A program made the position numbers and the translations under genes. Below are positions 30,063 through 38,491 of a stretch of DNA of 64,000 nt, in pieces (position 1 is the first letter of the stretch; every line of letters starts with the position of its first letter). The notes beneath the pieces were generated by a model. That model was given only the letters and a program-made list of their open reading frames with translations, was not told where the DNA came from and searched no databases. Origin of the DNA: JACMNW01 sp963708425 (GTDB lineage: Bacteria; Pseudomonadota; Alphaproteobacteria; Rhodobacterales; Rhodobacteraceae); the NCBI GenBank assembly GCA_963708425.1, contig OY970206.1, positions 3,637,727-3,701,726 on the forward strand. The letters run 5' to 3'.

Positions 30063-30272
30063 AGCATTTCCTTTCCGTTTTTGCGTTCTGCGCCAAACGG
30101 CCCGCAGCAATAATATTTGCCACAACCCGATTGAAGCCTTTGGTCCACATCCCACCACTTTTTGATACCCAAATTTCTGTCAATGGTCGAGAGGGGATGA
30201 CTGACGCTGCGTTGACGGTAGTGAATGACCCCGAGTTGCGCTGGCACTTCGCTCAATAATTGGGCGTTTCGA

Positions 30273-30923
30273 TCAATTGACCAAGTGGGGCAGGGTAGAA
30301 TGATGATCGAACAGGGCGTGGGCGTTCAGTGTTTCGGGGGCTGCATTGCGGTAACCGCCAGTGAACAGAAGGAAACGCGTTTGTGCTGCCTGTGCTGTTT
30401 CGGCATCTACTTCGCTGTCGCCGATGAACCAGATTTGCGATACCGCAAGCTGCTTGGCCGCATACTGCAGGGGGGCGGGGTGCGGTTTACGCTGGGGCAG
30501 GGTGTCACCCCCTATGATGACCGGGAAATGCTGGGTCAGATTGAAGTGGTTCAGGATGGCGCGTGTTGCCGTTTCTGGCTTGTTGGTGCAGATCGCCATG
30601 CGGTGACCGCGCTGAGCAAGGGTTTTCAGCATGTCCGGTACGCCGGGATAAAGTGATGTCAGATCAAAGCTTTGCTCGTAGATGGCCAGCAGTGATTGGC
30701 AAATGCGGGCGTGGCGTTCGTCAGCCTGCGTCTGGCCTTGAGCCGCCAGAATGCGGTGGACCAACACGCCAAGCCCGTTGCCGACAAAGCTGCGCAGGGT
30801 TGCATAGTCGATCGGCGATAGCCCTTCGTCGGCAAGCACTGCCTGCGCCGCCGCGTGTATTTGCGGGGCGGAATGGATCAACGTGCCATCAAGATCGAAG
30901 ATCAGGCCCGCCGGATCAGCCAC
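30273..30923 (-). CDS. gph: Phosphoglycolate phosphatase (HAD superfamily)
   Basis: 216 residues if started at GTG 30923, which overlaps the rpe stop by 8 bases. ATG 30968, overlapping by 53 bases, is an alternative. HAD motifs: I, FDLDGTLIHS near the N-terminus; II, CTNKPE; III, the lysine in QRKPHPAP; IV, GDSEVDAETA. A cap-1 helical domain is inserted after motif I. The rpe-gph pairing supports 2-phosphoglycolate salvage after oxygenase or DNA repair reactions, though the HAD substrate cannot be proved from sequence. Confidence 0.85.
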   Translation of the reverse strand: MADPAGLIFDLDGTLIHSAPQIHAAAQAVLADEGLSPIDYATLRSFVGNGLGVLVHRILAAQGQTQADERHARICQSLLAIYEQSFDLTSLYPGVPDMLKTLAQRGHRMAICTNKPETATRAILNHFNLTQHFPVIIGGDTLPQRKPHPAPLQYAAKQLAVSQIWFIGDSEVDAETAQAAQTRFLLFTGGYRNAAPETLNAHALFDHHSTLPHLVN

Positions 30924-31608
30924 GTGGCAGGTTTGCTGCGGCGCGGATTGCTGCAATGTTGCGGCCATAGGCGGCAGGATCATTGGCAGAGCCACCTTTG
31001 AACACGGCAGAGCCAGCAACCAACACATCGGCACCGGCGGCAACAACCAGCGGGGCGGTTTCGACGGTAACGCCACCATCAATTTCAATAAGGATTGGCC
31101 GATCGCCGATCATCTGGCGCAGGGCGCGGATCTTGTCAATTTGCGAAAGGATGAAGCTTTGACCGCCAAAGCCGGGGTTTACTGTCATCACACAGATCAG
31201 ATCAACCATATCCAGCAGGTGCGGAATGGCGTCGATGCCAGTGCCGGGATTGATGGCAAGGCCAGCCTTTTTACCCGTATTCCTAATGGCTTGCAACGTT
31301 CTATGAATGTGCGGACCAGCCTCGATATGGGCGGTGATGATGTCGGCACCAGCGGCGGCGAAGGCAGCAATGTAGGGATCAACCGGGGCGATCATCAGAT
31401 GCACATCCATGGTGCCACGAATATGCGGGCGGATGGCGGCGCAGGTGGCCGGGCCAAAGGTGATGTTGGGCACGAAATGGCCATCCATCACATCGACATG
31501 CACCCAATCGGCACCTTGATCTTCAAGCGCGCGGCATTCGGCACCGAAGTTGGCGAAATCACCTGCCAGAATCGAAGGGGCGATCTTGATGGGCGTGTGG
31601 GACGACAT
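30916..31608 (-). CDS. rpe: Ribulose-phosphate 3-epimerase
   Basis: 230 residues. The (beta/alpha)8 barrel signatures are KIAPSILAGDFANFG, HVDVMDGHFVPNITFG with the catalytic Asp and metal-binding His, DVHLMI, VNPGFGGQSF with the phosphate-binding loop, and EIDGGV. It interconverts ribulose 5-phosphate and xylulose 5-phosphate in the pentose phosphate and Calvin cycles. The gph gene overlaps its 3' end, so the pair is an operon. Confidence 0.96.
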   Translation of the reverse strand: MSSHTPIKIAPSILAGDFANFGAECRALEDQGADWVHVDVMDGHFVPNITFGPATCAAIRPHIRGTMDVHLMIAPVDPYIAAFAAAGADIITAHIEAGPHIHRTLQAIRNTGKKAGLAINPGTGIDAIPHLLDMVDLICVMTVNPGFGGQSFILSQIDKIRALRQMIGDRPILIEIDGGVTVETAPLVVAAGADVLVAGSAVFKGGSANDPAAYGRNIAAIRAAANLPRG

Positions 31609-31797
31609 TGCGATCCTTCTCTACCGGGCTGCAAAGATGACGACGCCCGTCTGTCTGCGTGCTTTTAAGCGGATGTTTCGCATCATGCAACAATTGGGGC
31701 GTTTCCTTACGATTTCACAGCGTGATTCCAGTATGGCTTTGCAAAGCGGATATCCGCCTATCTATACTTTGGAGCAGGTTTAGTTTGGAGAATCAGC

Positions 31798-32238
31798 GTG
31801 AAATTTTTGTCTTTCTGTCGTGCTACGGCAGCGGTTGCGGTATTTTTGCCAAATCTGGCCTTTGCTGGCAGTCCGGAGGTTAAACCGGGCGAAGATTTCC
31901 AAGGCATTTCATACAGCATGTCGACCAGCGGTCAGGTGGTGATCTACGCTGGTCTGCGCAATGTTGACGGCAAACTTGCTGTCTGCGGACTGGTGTTCTT
32001 TGAAAAGAAAGCAACCGCAACGACCCGAACCAGTGAGAAAGATGTTACGGATAAAATACATTTTCGAATTGCTGGAAAATCGATCAGAGTCACTCCGCGG
32101 TCTTTCAAGCGCTATCTGACAGAAGCTGAGGCCAATGGTGGCAATGCAGGGTGCTCGGTGACGACAAAAGTTTGGCAAGATGCCTATAGCAAAGCAGAAC
32201 TTACGATGGATCTGGGCGATGGGACCTTTCGCTACTGA
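31798..32238 (+). CDS. Secreted protein of unknown function
   Basis: 146 residues from a GTG start preceded by GGAGAATCA. A clear signal peptide (LSFCRATAAVAVFLPNLAFA, cleavage after AFA near residue 23) precedes a basic mature protein of about 123 residues. It has Cys63 and a second cysteine near 120, so one disulfide is possible. I do not recognise a family. It stands alone, and the G+C is slightly lower than that of its neighbours. Confidence 0.65.
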   Translation: MKFLSFCRATAAVAVFLPNLAFAGSPEVKPGEDFQGISYSMSTSGQVVIYAGLRNVDGKLAVCGLVFFEKKATATTRTSEKDVTDKIHFRIAGKSIRVTPRSFKRYLTEAEANGGNAGCSVTTKVWQDAYSKAELTMDLGDGTFRY

Positions 32239-32777
32239 GACTGTGGCCGATATACCTGCAAACTCAGATACGGCGCGCTGCATTACATAATATTGATTAT
32301 AGGATAAATACACATGTGTTGAGCAGGTGGCGCTTTGGTGATGATCGGTCGCTGCGGCCGCCGCTGCAGGACATGGGACGCCTGCCCCATCATCCCTTCC
32401 GCGTCTGCACGGTGAATTGGCAGATGGAAACCTTTCCTTAACGCCTTCTGCGCTATCAGCGGCAACGTTGGCTGGATGCTGGGCACCGTATCACCGCCAA
32501 AGTGCGCTGTGGCGCCCGCCCAGCAGCGCTTTGTGATTCGTCTGCGGCCAGTGTGGCTTATTCGAAGATATTAAGCGTTAAGCACTCGGATTGTTTCTGT
32601 GTGCCGCAATTAAAACAATCAATGGCCAGATCCACGCCGCCGAAATACCGTTTAAGCGCGCTGGGCCATAAAAATACCTCGAATTCGACATGATCGTGCC
32701 CCGGATGCAACCTTAAGTTGCAGTTGTAAGTAAATGGTATCGCAAAAAAACCTCAATCGAACAAAGGGAAGAATACC
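32239..32777. other. 539-bp region without a convincing gene
   Basis: Lower G+C and short competing frames in all directions. A 37-codon minus-strand frame at 32578-32691 (MSNSRYFYGPARLNGISAAW, then a hydrophobic stretch) has a GGGG-type ribosome site and could encode a single-pass membrane peptide, but the evidence is weak. The region looks like decayed sequence. Confidence 0.4.
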
Positions 32778-32939
32778 ATGGACAACCTGTTGAACAAAGC
32801 TCGCGAAGGCCGTCACGTTGCTCTGGCTGGATTGGTCCAGCGCAAAAGTGGCAATACTTTCCGTATGATGGCAGAAGCCAACTGGGCAAATGCATCTGGC
32901 GGCAGCGTGGCACTGTTCAAATCCACCCGCGCCCGGTGA
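32778..32939 (+). CDS. Small basic protein, function unknown
   Basis: A 53-residue frame starting MDNLLNKAREGRHVALAGLV and ending FKSTRAR, with AAGGGAAGAATACC in front of the ATG. Codon choice resembles the core genes (AAC, CTG, GGC, CGC). It has no hydrophobic segment or cysteine and is strongly basic (about 10 Lys/Arg). I do not recognise it. A stem-loop with a T-rich end at 33105 could terminate it. Confidence is limited by its length. Confidence 0.5.
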   Translation: MDNLLNKAREGRHVALAGLVQRKSGNTFRMMAEANWANASGGSVALFKSTRAR

Positions 32940-33104
32940 TGCGCCGGGACTGGAGAATTGACCATCGATTTGAACAATGATCCAATCACTGCCGCAGCAC
33001 TTTATTGACACAGGTGTTAACGCACGAGGCAAATGATCGAGCATCAAAGCCTTAGATTTGTCGCACCGCTTAAATCGCGCTGACGATTATAGCGGACCAC
33101 AAAA

Positions 33105-33142
33105 GCAAAGCCCGTCGGCAGCCCCTGCCCGCGGGCTTTTGC
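33105..33142 (+). terminator. Stem-loop, probable terminator
   Basis: GCAAAGCCCG pairs with CGGGCTTTTGC with one bulged base, and GGCAG/CTGCC extends the inside. It ends in TTTT. It could serve the 53-residue gene upstream, or, read from the other strand, the LysR gene that ends at 33199. Confidence 0.6.
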
Positions 33143-33198
33143 ATGTTCTGGTGGGGGATTTAGGCTGTCGCCATCAAGTTTGCAGCGGGCGGTGAGCG

Positions 33199-34095
33199 TC
33201 AGACGTCTTGCTGATCAAGACGCGCCTCCTCTAGAAGCCAGTCGCGGAATGCGCGGATTTTGGGCCGTTCCGCAGCTTGATTAGGGTAGACGACGTAGTA
33301 AGCCAGATCGGAGGGCAGGCTTAGGGTGAACGGCTTTACAAGCCGCCCTGCGCGAAGGTCGTCGGCAACAAGTGCTGTTCGCCCTAGAACCACGCCGTCG
33401 CCCTGAACCGCGGCCTGCACGGCAAGGACGGACGATTGGAACCGCGGTCCGCGATGGGCATCAACGCCGCCTACCCCGGCACTGATTAGCCACATGCCCC
33501 AATCAATCTGAAAATCGTCGTGGATCAGCGTGTGATGCTTTAGGTCCGCTGGTGCCTTAAGCGGATGCGGACCTTTAAGCAGCTCCGGGCTGCACATCGG
33601 GGCGATTTCCTCCATCATCAACAGTTCGGCGGCAAGGCCAGAATAGCGACCGACGCCGTAACGGACTGCGACGTCGATCCCATCATTGACGAAATCGGCA
33701 AGCCTGTTTGATGTGGCAAGCCTGACATCAATATCGGGATACTGCTGCCGAAACCGGAACAACCGGGGCAGCAGCCATTTGGCAGCGAATGAATCGAGGG
33801 TGCTGACACTGAGCACGCCGAGGCTTTTCTGATCGGCGATCAGCGCCGTCGCTGCTGCCAGACGGTCAAGTGTGTCGCGCACGGATGCGGCATACGAAAT
33901 GCCGGTCTGAGTCAGTTGAACGGCCCGTGTTGTCCGCTGAAACAGCGGCACGCCCAGATGTTCCTCCAGGTGTTTGATGGCCCGGCTGACCGCGCCATGC
34001 GTCACGAATAGCTCGTCCGCTGCCTTGGAAAAGCTTAACAGCCGAGCAGCGGCTTCGAAGCTTCGCAGGGTGGAAAGTGGCGGCAGCTGGCGCAT
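33199..34095 (-). CDS. LysR family transcriptional regulator (GcvA-like)
   Basis: 298 residues from ATG 34095; the frame is open 141 bases further upstream but the family start is MRQLPPLSTLRSFEAAARLL. The winged HTH is LSFSKAADELFVTHGAVSRA, then LEEHLGVPLFQRTTRAVQLT. The effector domain spans about 90-295 with VSTLDSFAAKWLLPRLFRF, a GcvA-type sequence. It is divergent from the DUF1127 gene, and the 141-bp spacer contains a TGAT-N5-ATCA inverted repeat (34114-34126) that could be its site. The ligand is unknown. Confidence 0.9.
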   Translation of the reverse strand: MRQLPPLSTLRSFEAAARLLSFSKAADELFVTHGAVSRAIKHLEEHLGVPLFQRTTRAVQLTQTGISYAASVRDTLDRLAAATALIADQKSLGVLSVSTLDSFAAKWLLPRLFRFRQQYPDIDVRLATSNRLADFVNDGIDVAVRYGVGRYSGLAAELLMMEEIAPMCSPELLKGPHPLKAPADLKHHTLIHDDFQIDWGMWLISAGVGGVDAHRGPRFQSSVLAVQAAVQGDGVVLGRTALVADDLRAGRLVKPFTLSLPSDLAYYVVYPNQAAERPKIRAFRDWLLEEARLDQQDV

Positions 34096-34236
34096 CGGGC
34101 ACGAGCCTATATGTGATTTTATATCATCAATGTAGTGTATATTTGTCGTTTGTCCAGATGACAGGATTGGCTCATATTCGACCGTATACATAGCAATTGT
34201 TCCGATAACATCTGGCGGAACTGAAAGGAGATGCAA

Positions 34237-34461
34237 ATGTCAAATGTGATTGCCAATCATACGTCACGGGACCGTCTGCTTGATCGGCCGCATATCGGTT
34301 TTCGCCAAGCACTCGGGCTTATCAAGGCCGTTGCAACACGTCATAAGCACCGGCGCGAGTTGAACCATTTGATGGCCCTGCCCGACTATCTGCTGAAAGA
34401 CGTTGGGCTGACGCGCGACGACGTTCATCGCGAGCTGATCGAGTTGTTGCCGCGTCAATAG
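34237..34461 (+). CDS. DUF1127 (YjiS-like) small protein
   Basis: 74 residues. ATG 34237 is chosen because AGGAG sits six bases upstream; the earlier ATG at 34231 directly abuts the Shine-Dalgarno. The basic N-terminal half is followed by the DUF1127 core ELNHLMALPDYLLKDVGLTR. DUF1127 proteins are small Arg/Lys-rich proteins, some with RNA-related roles in phosphate or carbon regulation. It is transcribed divergently from the LysR gene, which may control it. Confidence 0.85.
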   Translation: MSNVIANHTSRDRLLDRPHIGFRQALGLIKAVATRHKHRRELNHLMALPDYLLKDVGLTRDDVHRELIELLPRQ

Positions 34462-34534
34462 ACGCGGCATGGATGCCGGGCTTACCCATCTTATGAACTA
34501 ATGCGGTGAAGCAGACAGTAAAGCTTTGAAAAAT

Positions 34535-34560
34535 TGGTGTGCCGGACAGAATAAAAGAGG
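34535..34560. other. Degenerate tRNA-end-like sequence, candidate old attachment site (C)
   Basis: TGGTGTGCCGGACAGAATAA resembles the better preserved sequence at 35776 in 16 of the first 25 positions and, weakly, the tRNA-Arg 3' fragment at 36910. It may be a decayed attachment-site copy. Confidence 0.3.
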
Positions 34561-34696
34561 GCACTGGCATGTCATCGAAAGCGCTTTATAATTCTTACGG
34601 CGAAGTCCGCTTAGTGCCATATTCAGTCATGCATTGCGCAGCGCCAGCGGTCTTATAAGATGATCAAATCCAGATGGACGAAGAGGACCTTTGCCG

Positions 34697-35547
34697 ATGC
34701 CCGGGATCACAATTCGGCTGGCCCGTCCGGGCGACGAGGGGGCGCTTCAGGACTTCCTTTGTCGCCACGCGGATAGCTCCCTGTACCTCCGCTTCTTCCT
34801 TGCCGAGGGCGGCCTGGTGGATGACGGCAAGCCGCTTCAGGGCACCTACGCAGCGGCGTTTGATGGCGCGGACGTGGTCGGAGTGGCAATGCACGACCGG
34901 CAAGGTGCGGTGTTTCTGCAGGCGCCGGATCATGCAGCAGCCCTTGCCGACGCCGTGGTAAAAGCCTCGGGATGGCCCCTCTTCGCCGTTCTGGGACCCT
35001 TCTCACAGGTAGAAGACGTGCATCGTAGTCTGGGCGATCATCCGGCGGTCCGCCCTCAAAGGATGGCCTGTTTGTCCTGAATATTGACGAGATGATCGGC
35101 CCGGACCTCGGCTCCAAGTCTTCAGTGTGCCGGGTTGCGCAAAGCAAGGATCTCGGGCTTCTGCTTGATTGGCGCTTTCACTACGATATGGAATCCACCG
35201 GACTTCCTGATACGGAAAGCACCCGAGACTTCGCGAAAACCGCGATCGAGGGGCATGTGGGCCGTGGCGAGGCCTTCATTCTGGAGGTGGACGGGCAACC
35301 GGCGTCAACCTGTACCCGGACCGCACGGGCCGCTGAATCCATCCAGATCGGTGGCGTCTGGACCCCGCCCGCGCTTCGCAGTCGAAGATATGGCCGCGCG
35401 GTTGTCGCAGGGGCTCTCCAACAGGCCGCTCAGGACGGTGTCACGCGCGCGGTGCTTTTCACCGAAGACCCGGCGGCCCGACGATCCTATCAGGCGCTCG
35501 GCTTCCGCCAGATTGGTGAATACGGGATTGTAGTCTATTCGGCTTAG
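34697..35547 (+). pseudogene. GNAT family N-acetyltransferase, broken by a frameshift
   Basis: The first frame (34697-35080) starts MPGITIRLARPGDEGALQDF and continues to about HPAVRPQ. The next frame takes over at about 35041-35062 with KDGLFVLNIDEMIGPDLGS and ends with a typical GNAT C-terminus: VWTPPALRSRRYGRAVVAGA for acetyl-CoA binding, then SYQALGFRQIGEYGIV. Joined, they would form one roughly 284-residue two-part acetyltransferase. A one-base deletion (or sequencing error) near 35050 explains the break. It lies between two tRNA-end-like sequences, so it may be a remnant of an earlier insertion. Confidence 0.75.
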
Positions 35548-35974
35548 GATCAGTGGGGCAGTCGGCCACTGCATTTCGTGTTTGCGCAGTCTTATTGTCC
35601 GCGCGAAATGAACAATTGGTGATCTTATTCTGGCCAACGATCAAAATCGCTGCCGCATATTCAAAATCGTCACCTTTACCCGCGTTTACTGACGTTTCCA
35701 GTTCTATCCAGAAAGGTCTGCTGGGGGTCAATAGCGGCCCAAAGTACCCATGTTTGTTCCGAAATGGTGGAAGTGTGGTGCACCGGACAGGATGAAACTG
35801 GGAAGCGCTATGTCATTGCAGGTGCCTTGTGATCTTTATGCTCTCAACCGCCAGTCGGCCAAACGGGGCTGAGTTTGTTTGCCGGAGCTGGCTATTGCCT
35901 CGATCTGGGAATAGCGAACATCAAGAATTCGAGTTATCCTTTAGATCGATCTAGCGAAAGGACGGCTGTGCTCC
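35548..35974. other. 427-bp spacer before the hydratase gene
   Basis: Contains the tRNA-end-like sequence at 35776-35800. No coding frame with a plausible start is visible. AAAGGACGG at 35956-35964 lies 10 bases before the hydratase ATG and is its likely ribosome binding site. Confidence 0.5.
35776..35800. other. tRNA-Arg 3'-end-like sequence, candidate old attachment site (B)
   Basis: TGGTGCACCGGACAGGATGA matches the complement of the tRNA-Arg 3' end at 36910 (TGGTGCACC, ACA, GAT and GAA in register), with a two-base loss in the T-loop. It resembles a decayed duplicate of the integration target. Confidence 0.4.
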
Positions 35975-36793
35975 ATGCACGAAGCAGTTTCAGTCGAGCA
36001 AATCAGCGAGGAGCTAGTCGCTCTTCTGGGGACCGGTCGGCAGGTGGAGCCTTTCTCCCGGCGGGGTGTGCCTTTCGACCTGTCAACCGCGTATGCGATT
36101 GCCACCAGAGTTGGCGATCTGCGTCGTGCGCGAGGGCACAAGCCGATTGGGCGCAAAATCGGGTTCACCAACCGGTCGATATGGGGCGCGTTCGGCATTT
36201 CGGCACCGATCTGGAACTATGTTTTCGACACCACCGTGAGCGATGCCGTCGCCGGGCCGGGAAGGATCGCCTTGATCGGGATGCCTGAACCGAGGGTAGA
36301 GCCCGAATTCGTGCTGCACCTCGCGAGAGCGCCAGCAACTGGAATGAAGACCCATGAACTTGTGGAATGCATCGACTGGGTGGCACCGGGATTTGAGGTG
36401 GTCTATTCCGTCTTCCCCAATTGGGATTTCTCAGCGGCAGACGCGGCGGCGGCATTTGGGGTTCACGGCGCGCTGGTTATTGGCGAGAAACTGGATATTT
36501 CGCTTGCCCGTGCAGATCACGCCCTGACCATTTCCACTTTTTCTGTGGAACTATTGAACAACAATGGAATTTCTCGTCGGGGTCACGCGCGGGACGTCCT
36601 TGGTGGGCCGGTGGAAGCCTTGAAGTTTCTTGTCGAGGAATTGGCGTGCTACCCGAATTGCGAACCTCTGCGAGCGGGGGAGATTGTGACCACCGGCACC
36701 TTGACGGAGGCGATGTCGGCGCACGCCGGAGAGACATGGACCGCGCGGTTCGATGGAATCGCGCTGAGGCCGCTACAACTTCGCTTCAACTAG
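35975..36793 (+). CDS. 2-keto-4-pentenoate hydratase / fumarylacetoacetase-fold protein
   Basis: 272 residues. The FAH-like fold is indicated by KPIGRKIGFTNRSIWGAFGI near 55-75, the metal-binding EPEFVLHL near 109 and the C-terminal EIVTTGTLTEAM with a GETWTARFDG tail. Hydratases of this family add water to 2-hydroxypenta-2,4-dienoate in meta-cleavage of aromatics; 4-oxalocrotonate decarboxylases are close relatives, and neighbours do not decide between them. It stands alone, between two tRNA-end-like sequences. Confidence 0.82.
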   Translation: MHEAVSVEQISEELVALLGTGRQVEPFSRRGVPFDLSTAYAIATRVGDLRRARGHKPIGRKIGFTNRSIWGAFGISAPIWNYVFDTTVSDAVAGPGRIALIGMPEPRVEPEFVLHLARAPATGMKTHELVECIDWVAPGFEVVYSVFPNWDFSAADAAAAFGVHGALVIGEKLDISLARADHALTISTFSVELLNNNGISRRGHARDVLGGPVEALKFLVEELACYPNCEPLRAGEIVTTGTLTEAMSAHAGETWTARFDGIALRPLQLRFN

Positions 36794-37132
36794 GGTTCTG
36801 CGTTCTCAACAGGTCGGCAGCGGTGGATGCCAGACAAGCGTCTTCTTCTGCGCTGGTGGCTAACGCTGCGCTACAGACAGACCAATAGTTCGAACCGTGA
36901 CCGGTAATTTGGTGCACCCAACAAGATTCGAACTTGTGACCTCTGCCTTCGGAGGAAATATATCTGTCTTTCCCAATAATGCGATAGAGTACGCTATGGT
37001 ACGTTAACCACCTGAAACTACTTGAATTTGTGGGTCACCGTACCGAAGCTTCTATCCGAAACTACGCCCTGGTTTCCGCCCAAGTGCTTACGTGGTGCTT
37101 ACGCGAGCCCGGGGCCGGAAAGGAGATACCCC
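36794..37132. other. 339-bp junction with the tRNA fragment and integrase promoter
   Basis: Holds the tRNA-Arg(CCG) 3' fragment at 36910-36954. To its right the base composition drops (AT-rich 36955-37010), consistent with an element end, and the integrase ribosome site AAAGGAG lies at 37120-37126. Confidence 0.6.
36910..36954 (-). tRNA. 3' fragment of tRNA-Arg(CCG), probable attachment site
   Basis: On the minus strand the sequence reads CTCCGAA (anticodon loop with CCG), then GGCAG (3' half of the anticodon stem), AGGTC (variable loop), ACAAG-TTCGAAT-CTTGT (perfect T-arm), TGGGTGC (acceptor 3' strand), A and the encoded CCA. The D-arm, the acceptor 5' strand and the 5' half of the anticodon stem are missing; the match stops abruptly at 36954. 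This is what site-specific integration inside a tRNA-Arg gene leaves at one element end. The intact copy should lie to the right, outside the window. Confidence 0.75.
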
Positions 37133-38491
37133 ATGGCAAAAATCAACAAGAGGCTCGTTGACACCACTGGTGCGCGTGCAAGGGACTACGTCATCTGGGA
37201 TGACGAGTTGCCGGGCTTTGGCCTTCGCGTCTTTGCCTCCGGCAAACGCAGCTATGTCATACAATATCGGTCGGCCGGTCGTTCACGCCGGTACACCATT
37301 GGTCTGCACGGAGTCTGGACGCCTGAAACCGCGCGCAGAGAAGCGAAAGTCCAACTTGGCAAGGTGGCGCAGGGTGACAACCCCGTCGAAGACAAGCAGA
37401 TCAATCGTCACGCGATGACGGTCAAGGAGCTGTGCGAACGATATGTCGAAGACATGCGCGCAGGCCTCATCCTCGGGAAAGGCGGCCGTCCGAAAAAGCC
37501 GTCAACCGTCGGAACTGATATCGGGAGGATCAATGGCCATATCATCCCCCTCCTCGGCCAGAGGCGCGTTCGGGACCTGTCAAAAGCCGATGTGACCAAG
37601 GCCATGAATGACATCATTGCCGGAAAGACCCGCGCTGTGAAAAAATCTGCCAAGTTGCGCGGCAAATCCATCCTGAGAGGTGGTGCAGGCGCCGCCAGCC
37701 GGTGCGTGGGCGTGATCGGTTCCATCCTCACCTATGCCATCAGCGCCGGCGTTATCGAGCACAACGTCGCGCACGGCATTCGCAAGCCCAAAGACCGCGT
37801 GCGGGACCGGCGGCTAAACGAAGATGAATACCGAATTCTAGGCGACATGCTGCGTCGCGCTGGCGAGAATGAGAAATACACCATCACCGTGGGAATAATT
37901 CGGCAACTTGCGCTAACGGGTTGCCGTCGCAGCGAGATAACTTCGCTCAGGTGGGATGATGTGGATACCGAAAACAGCTGTCTGCGCCTGTCGGAGTCCA
38001 AAGAAGGCGAATCGACACGCCCTATTGGCCTTCCTGTGGTTGAATTTCTTGAAAAGCACCGGCTGATGCGGACGGGGACTTTTGTTTTTCCCGGTTCAGC
38101 CGAAGACAACGCCTTTGGCAGTTTCCAAAATCACTGGGCGAAGATCTTTGCCGCGTCCCCACTCGCGGATGTGACGGCACATATCTTGCGGCACAGCTTT
38201 GCCAGCGTCGCGAATGATCTTGGCTTTACGGAGCACACCATTGCCGCCCTCATTGGACACGCGACGGGTTCGGTCACCAGCAAATACATCCACACTCTTG
38301 ATACGGCGCTGATCATGGCGGCAGATACGATCTCGGGCTATATTCAAGGACTGCTGGACGGTGTTGACTTCAAACAGACCGCCTATGCCCTCGATCGCGA
38401 GTCCCGCACAGCGGCGCTCGCGCGTTTTCTGCAGAAAGCGGCGGGTGAAGACCACGCAAAGGCTGACGGAAAGGCGAAGTTCGCGGTGTAA
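37133..38491 (+). CDS. int: Tyrosine-type site-specific integrase (DUF4102 arm-binding type)
   Basis: 452 residues from ATG 37133 with AAAGGAGATACCCC upstream. The order is an N-terminal DUF4102 arm-binding domain (WDDELPGFGLRVFASGKRSY), a SAM-like core-binding domain around 105-205, then the catalytic domain. That domain carries the first Arg in LTGCRRSEITSLRW near 264, HILRHSF (His-x-x-Arg) near 349, GHATGSVTSKYIH with the nucleophile Tyr near 384. This type integrates islands and prophages into tRNA genes. It lies 178 bp from the tRNA-Arg fragment and is the obvious enzyme for that site. Confidence 0.93.
   Translation: MAKINKRLVDTTGARARDYVIWDDELPGFGLRVFASGKRSYVIQYRSAGRSRRYTIGLHGVWTPETARREAKVQLGKVAQGDNPVEDKQINRHAMTVKELCERYVEDMRAGLILGKGGRPKKPSTVGTDIGRINGHIIPLLGQRRVRDLSKADVTKAMNDIIAGKTRAVKKSAKLRGKSILRGGAGAASRCVGVIGSILTYAISAGVIEHNVAHGIRKPKDRVRDRRLNEDEYRILGDMLRRAGENEKYTITVGIIRQLALTGCRRSEITSLRWDDVDTENSCLRLSESKEGESTRPIGLPVVEFLEKHRLMRTGTFVFPGSAEDNAFGSFQNHWAKIFAASPLADVTAHILRHSFASVANDLGFTEHTIAALIGHATGSVTSKYIHTLDTALIMAADTISGYIQGLLDGVDFKQTAYALDRESRTAALARFLQKAAGEDHAKADGKAKFAV

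Noticed and set aside
32578..32691. Possible 37-residue membrane peptide on the minus strand
   Set aside because: One hydrophobic stretch and a weak GGGG site are not enough in a low-coding region; left as a note only.
34111..34128. LysR binding site TGAT-N5-ATCA in the LysR/DUF1127 spacer
   Set aside because: Arms of four bases are too short to separate from chance in AT-rich DNA; mentioned only within the LysR entry.
34697..35547. Programmed frameshift explanation for the GNAT gene
   Set aside because: No canonical slippery heptamer or downstream pseudoknot was seen at 35041-35062; a simple indel is more economical.
36910..36954. Complete functional tRNA gene
   Set aside because: D-arm, acceptor 5' strand and 5' half of the anticodon stem are absent; sequence beyond 36954 does not pair.
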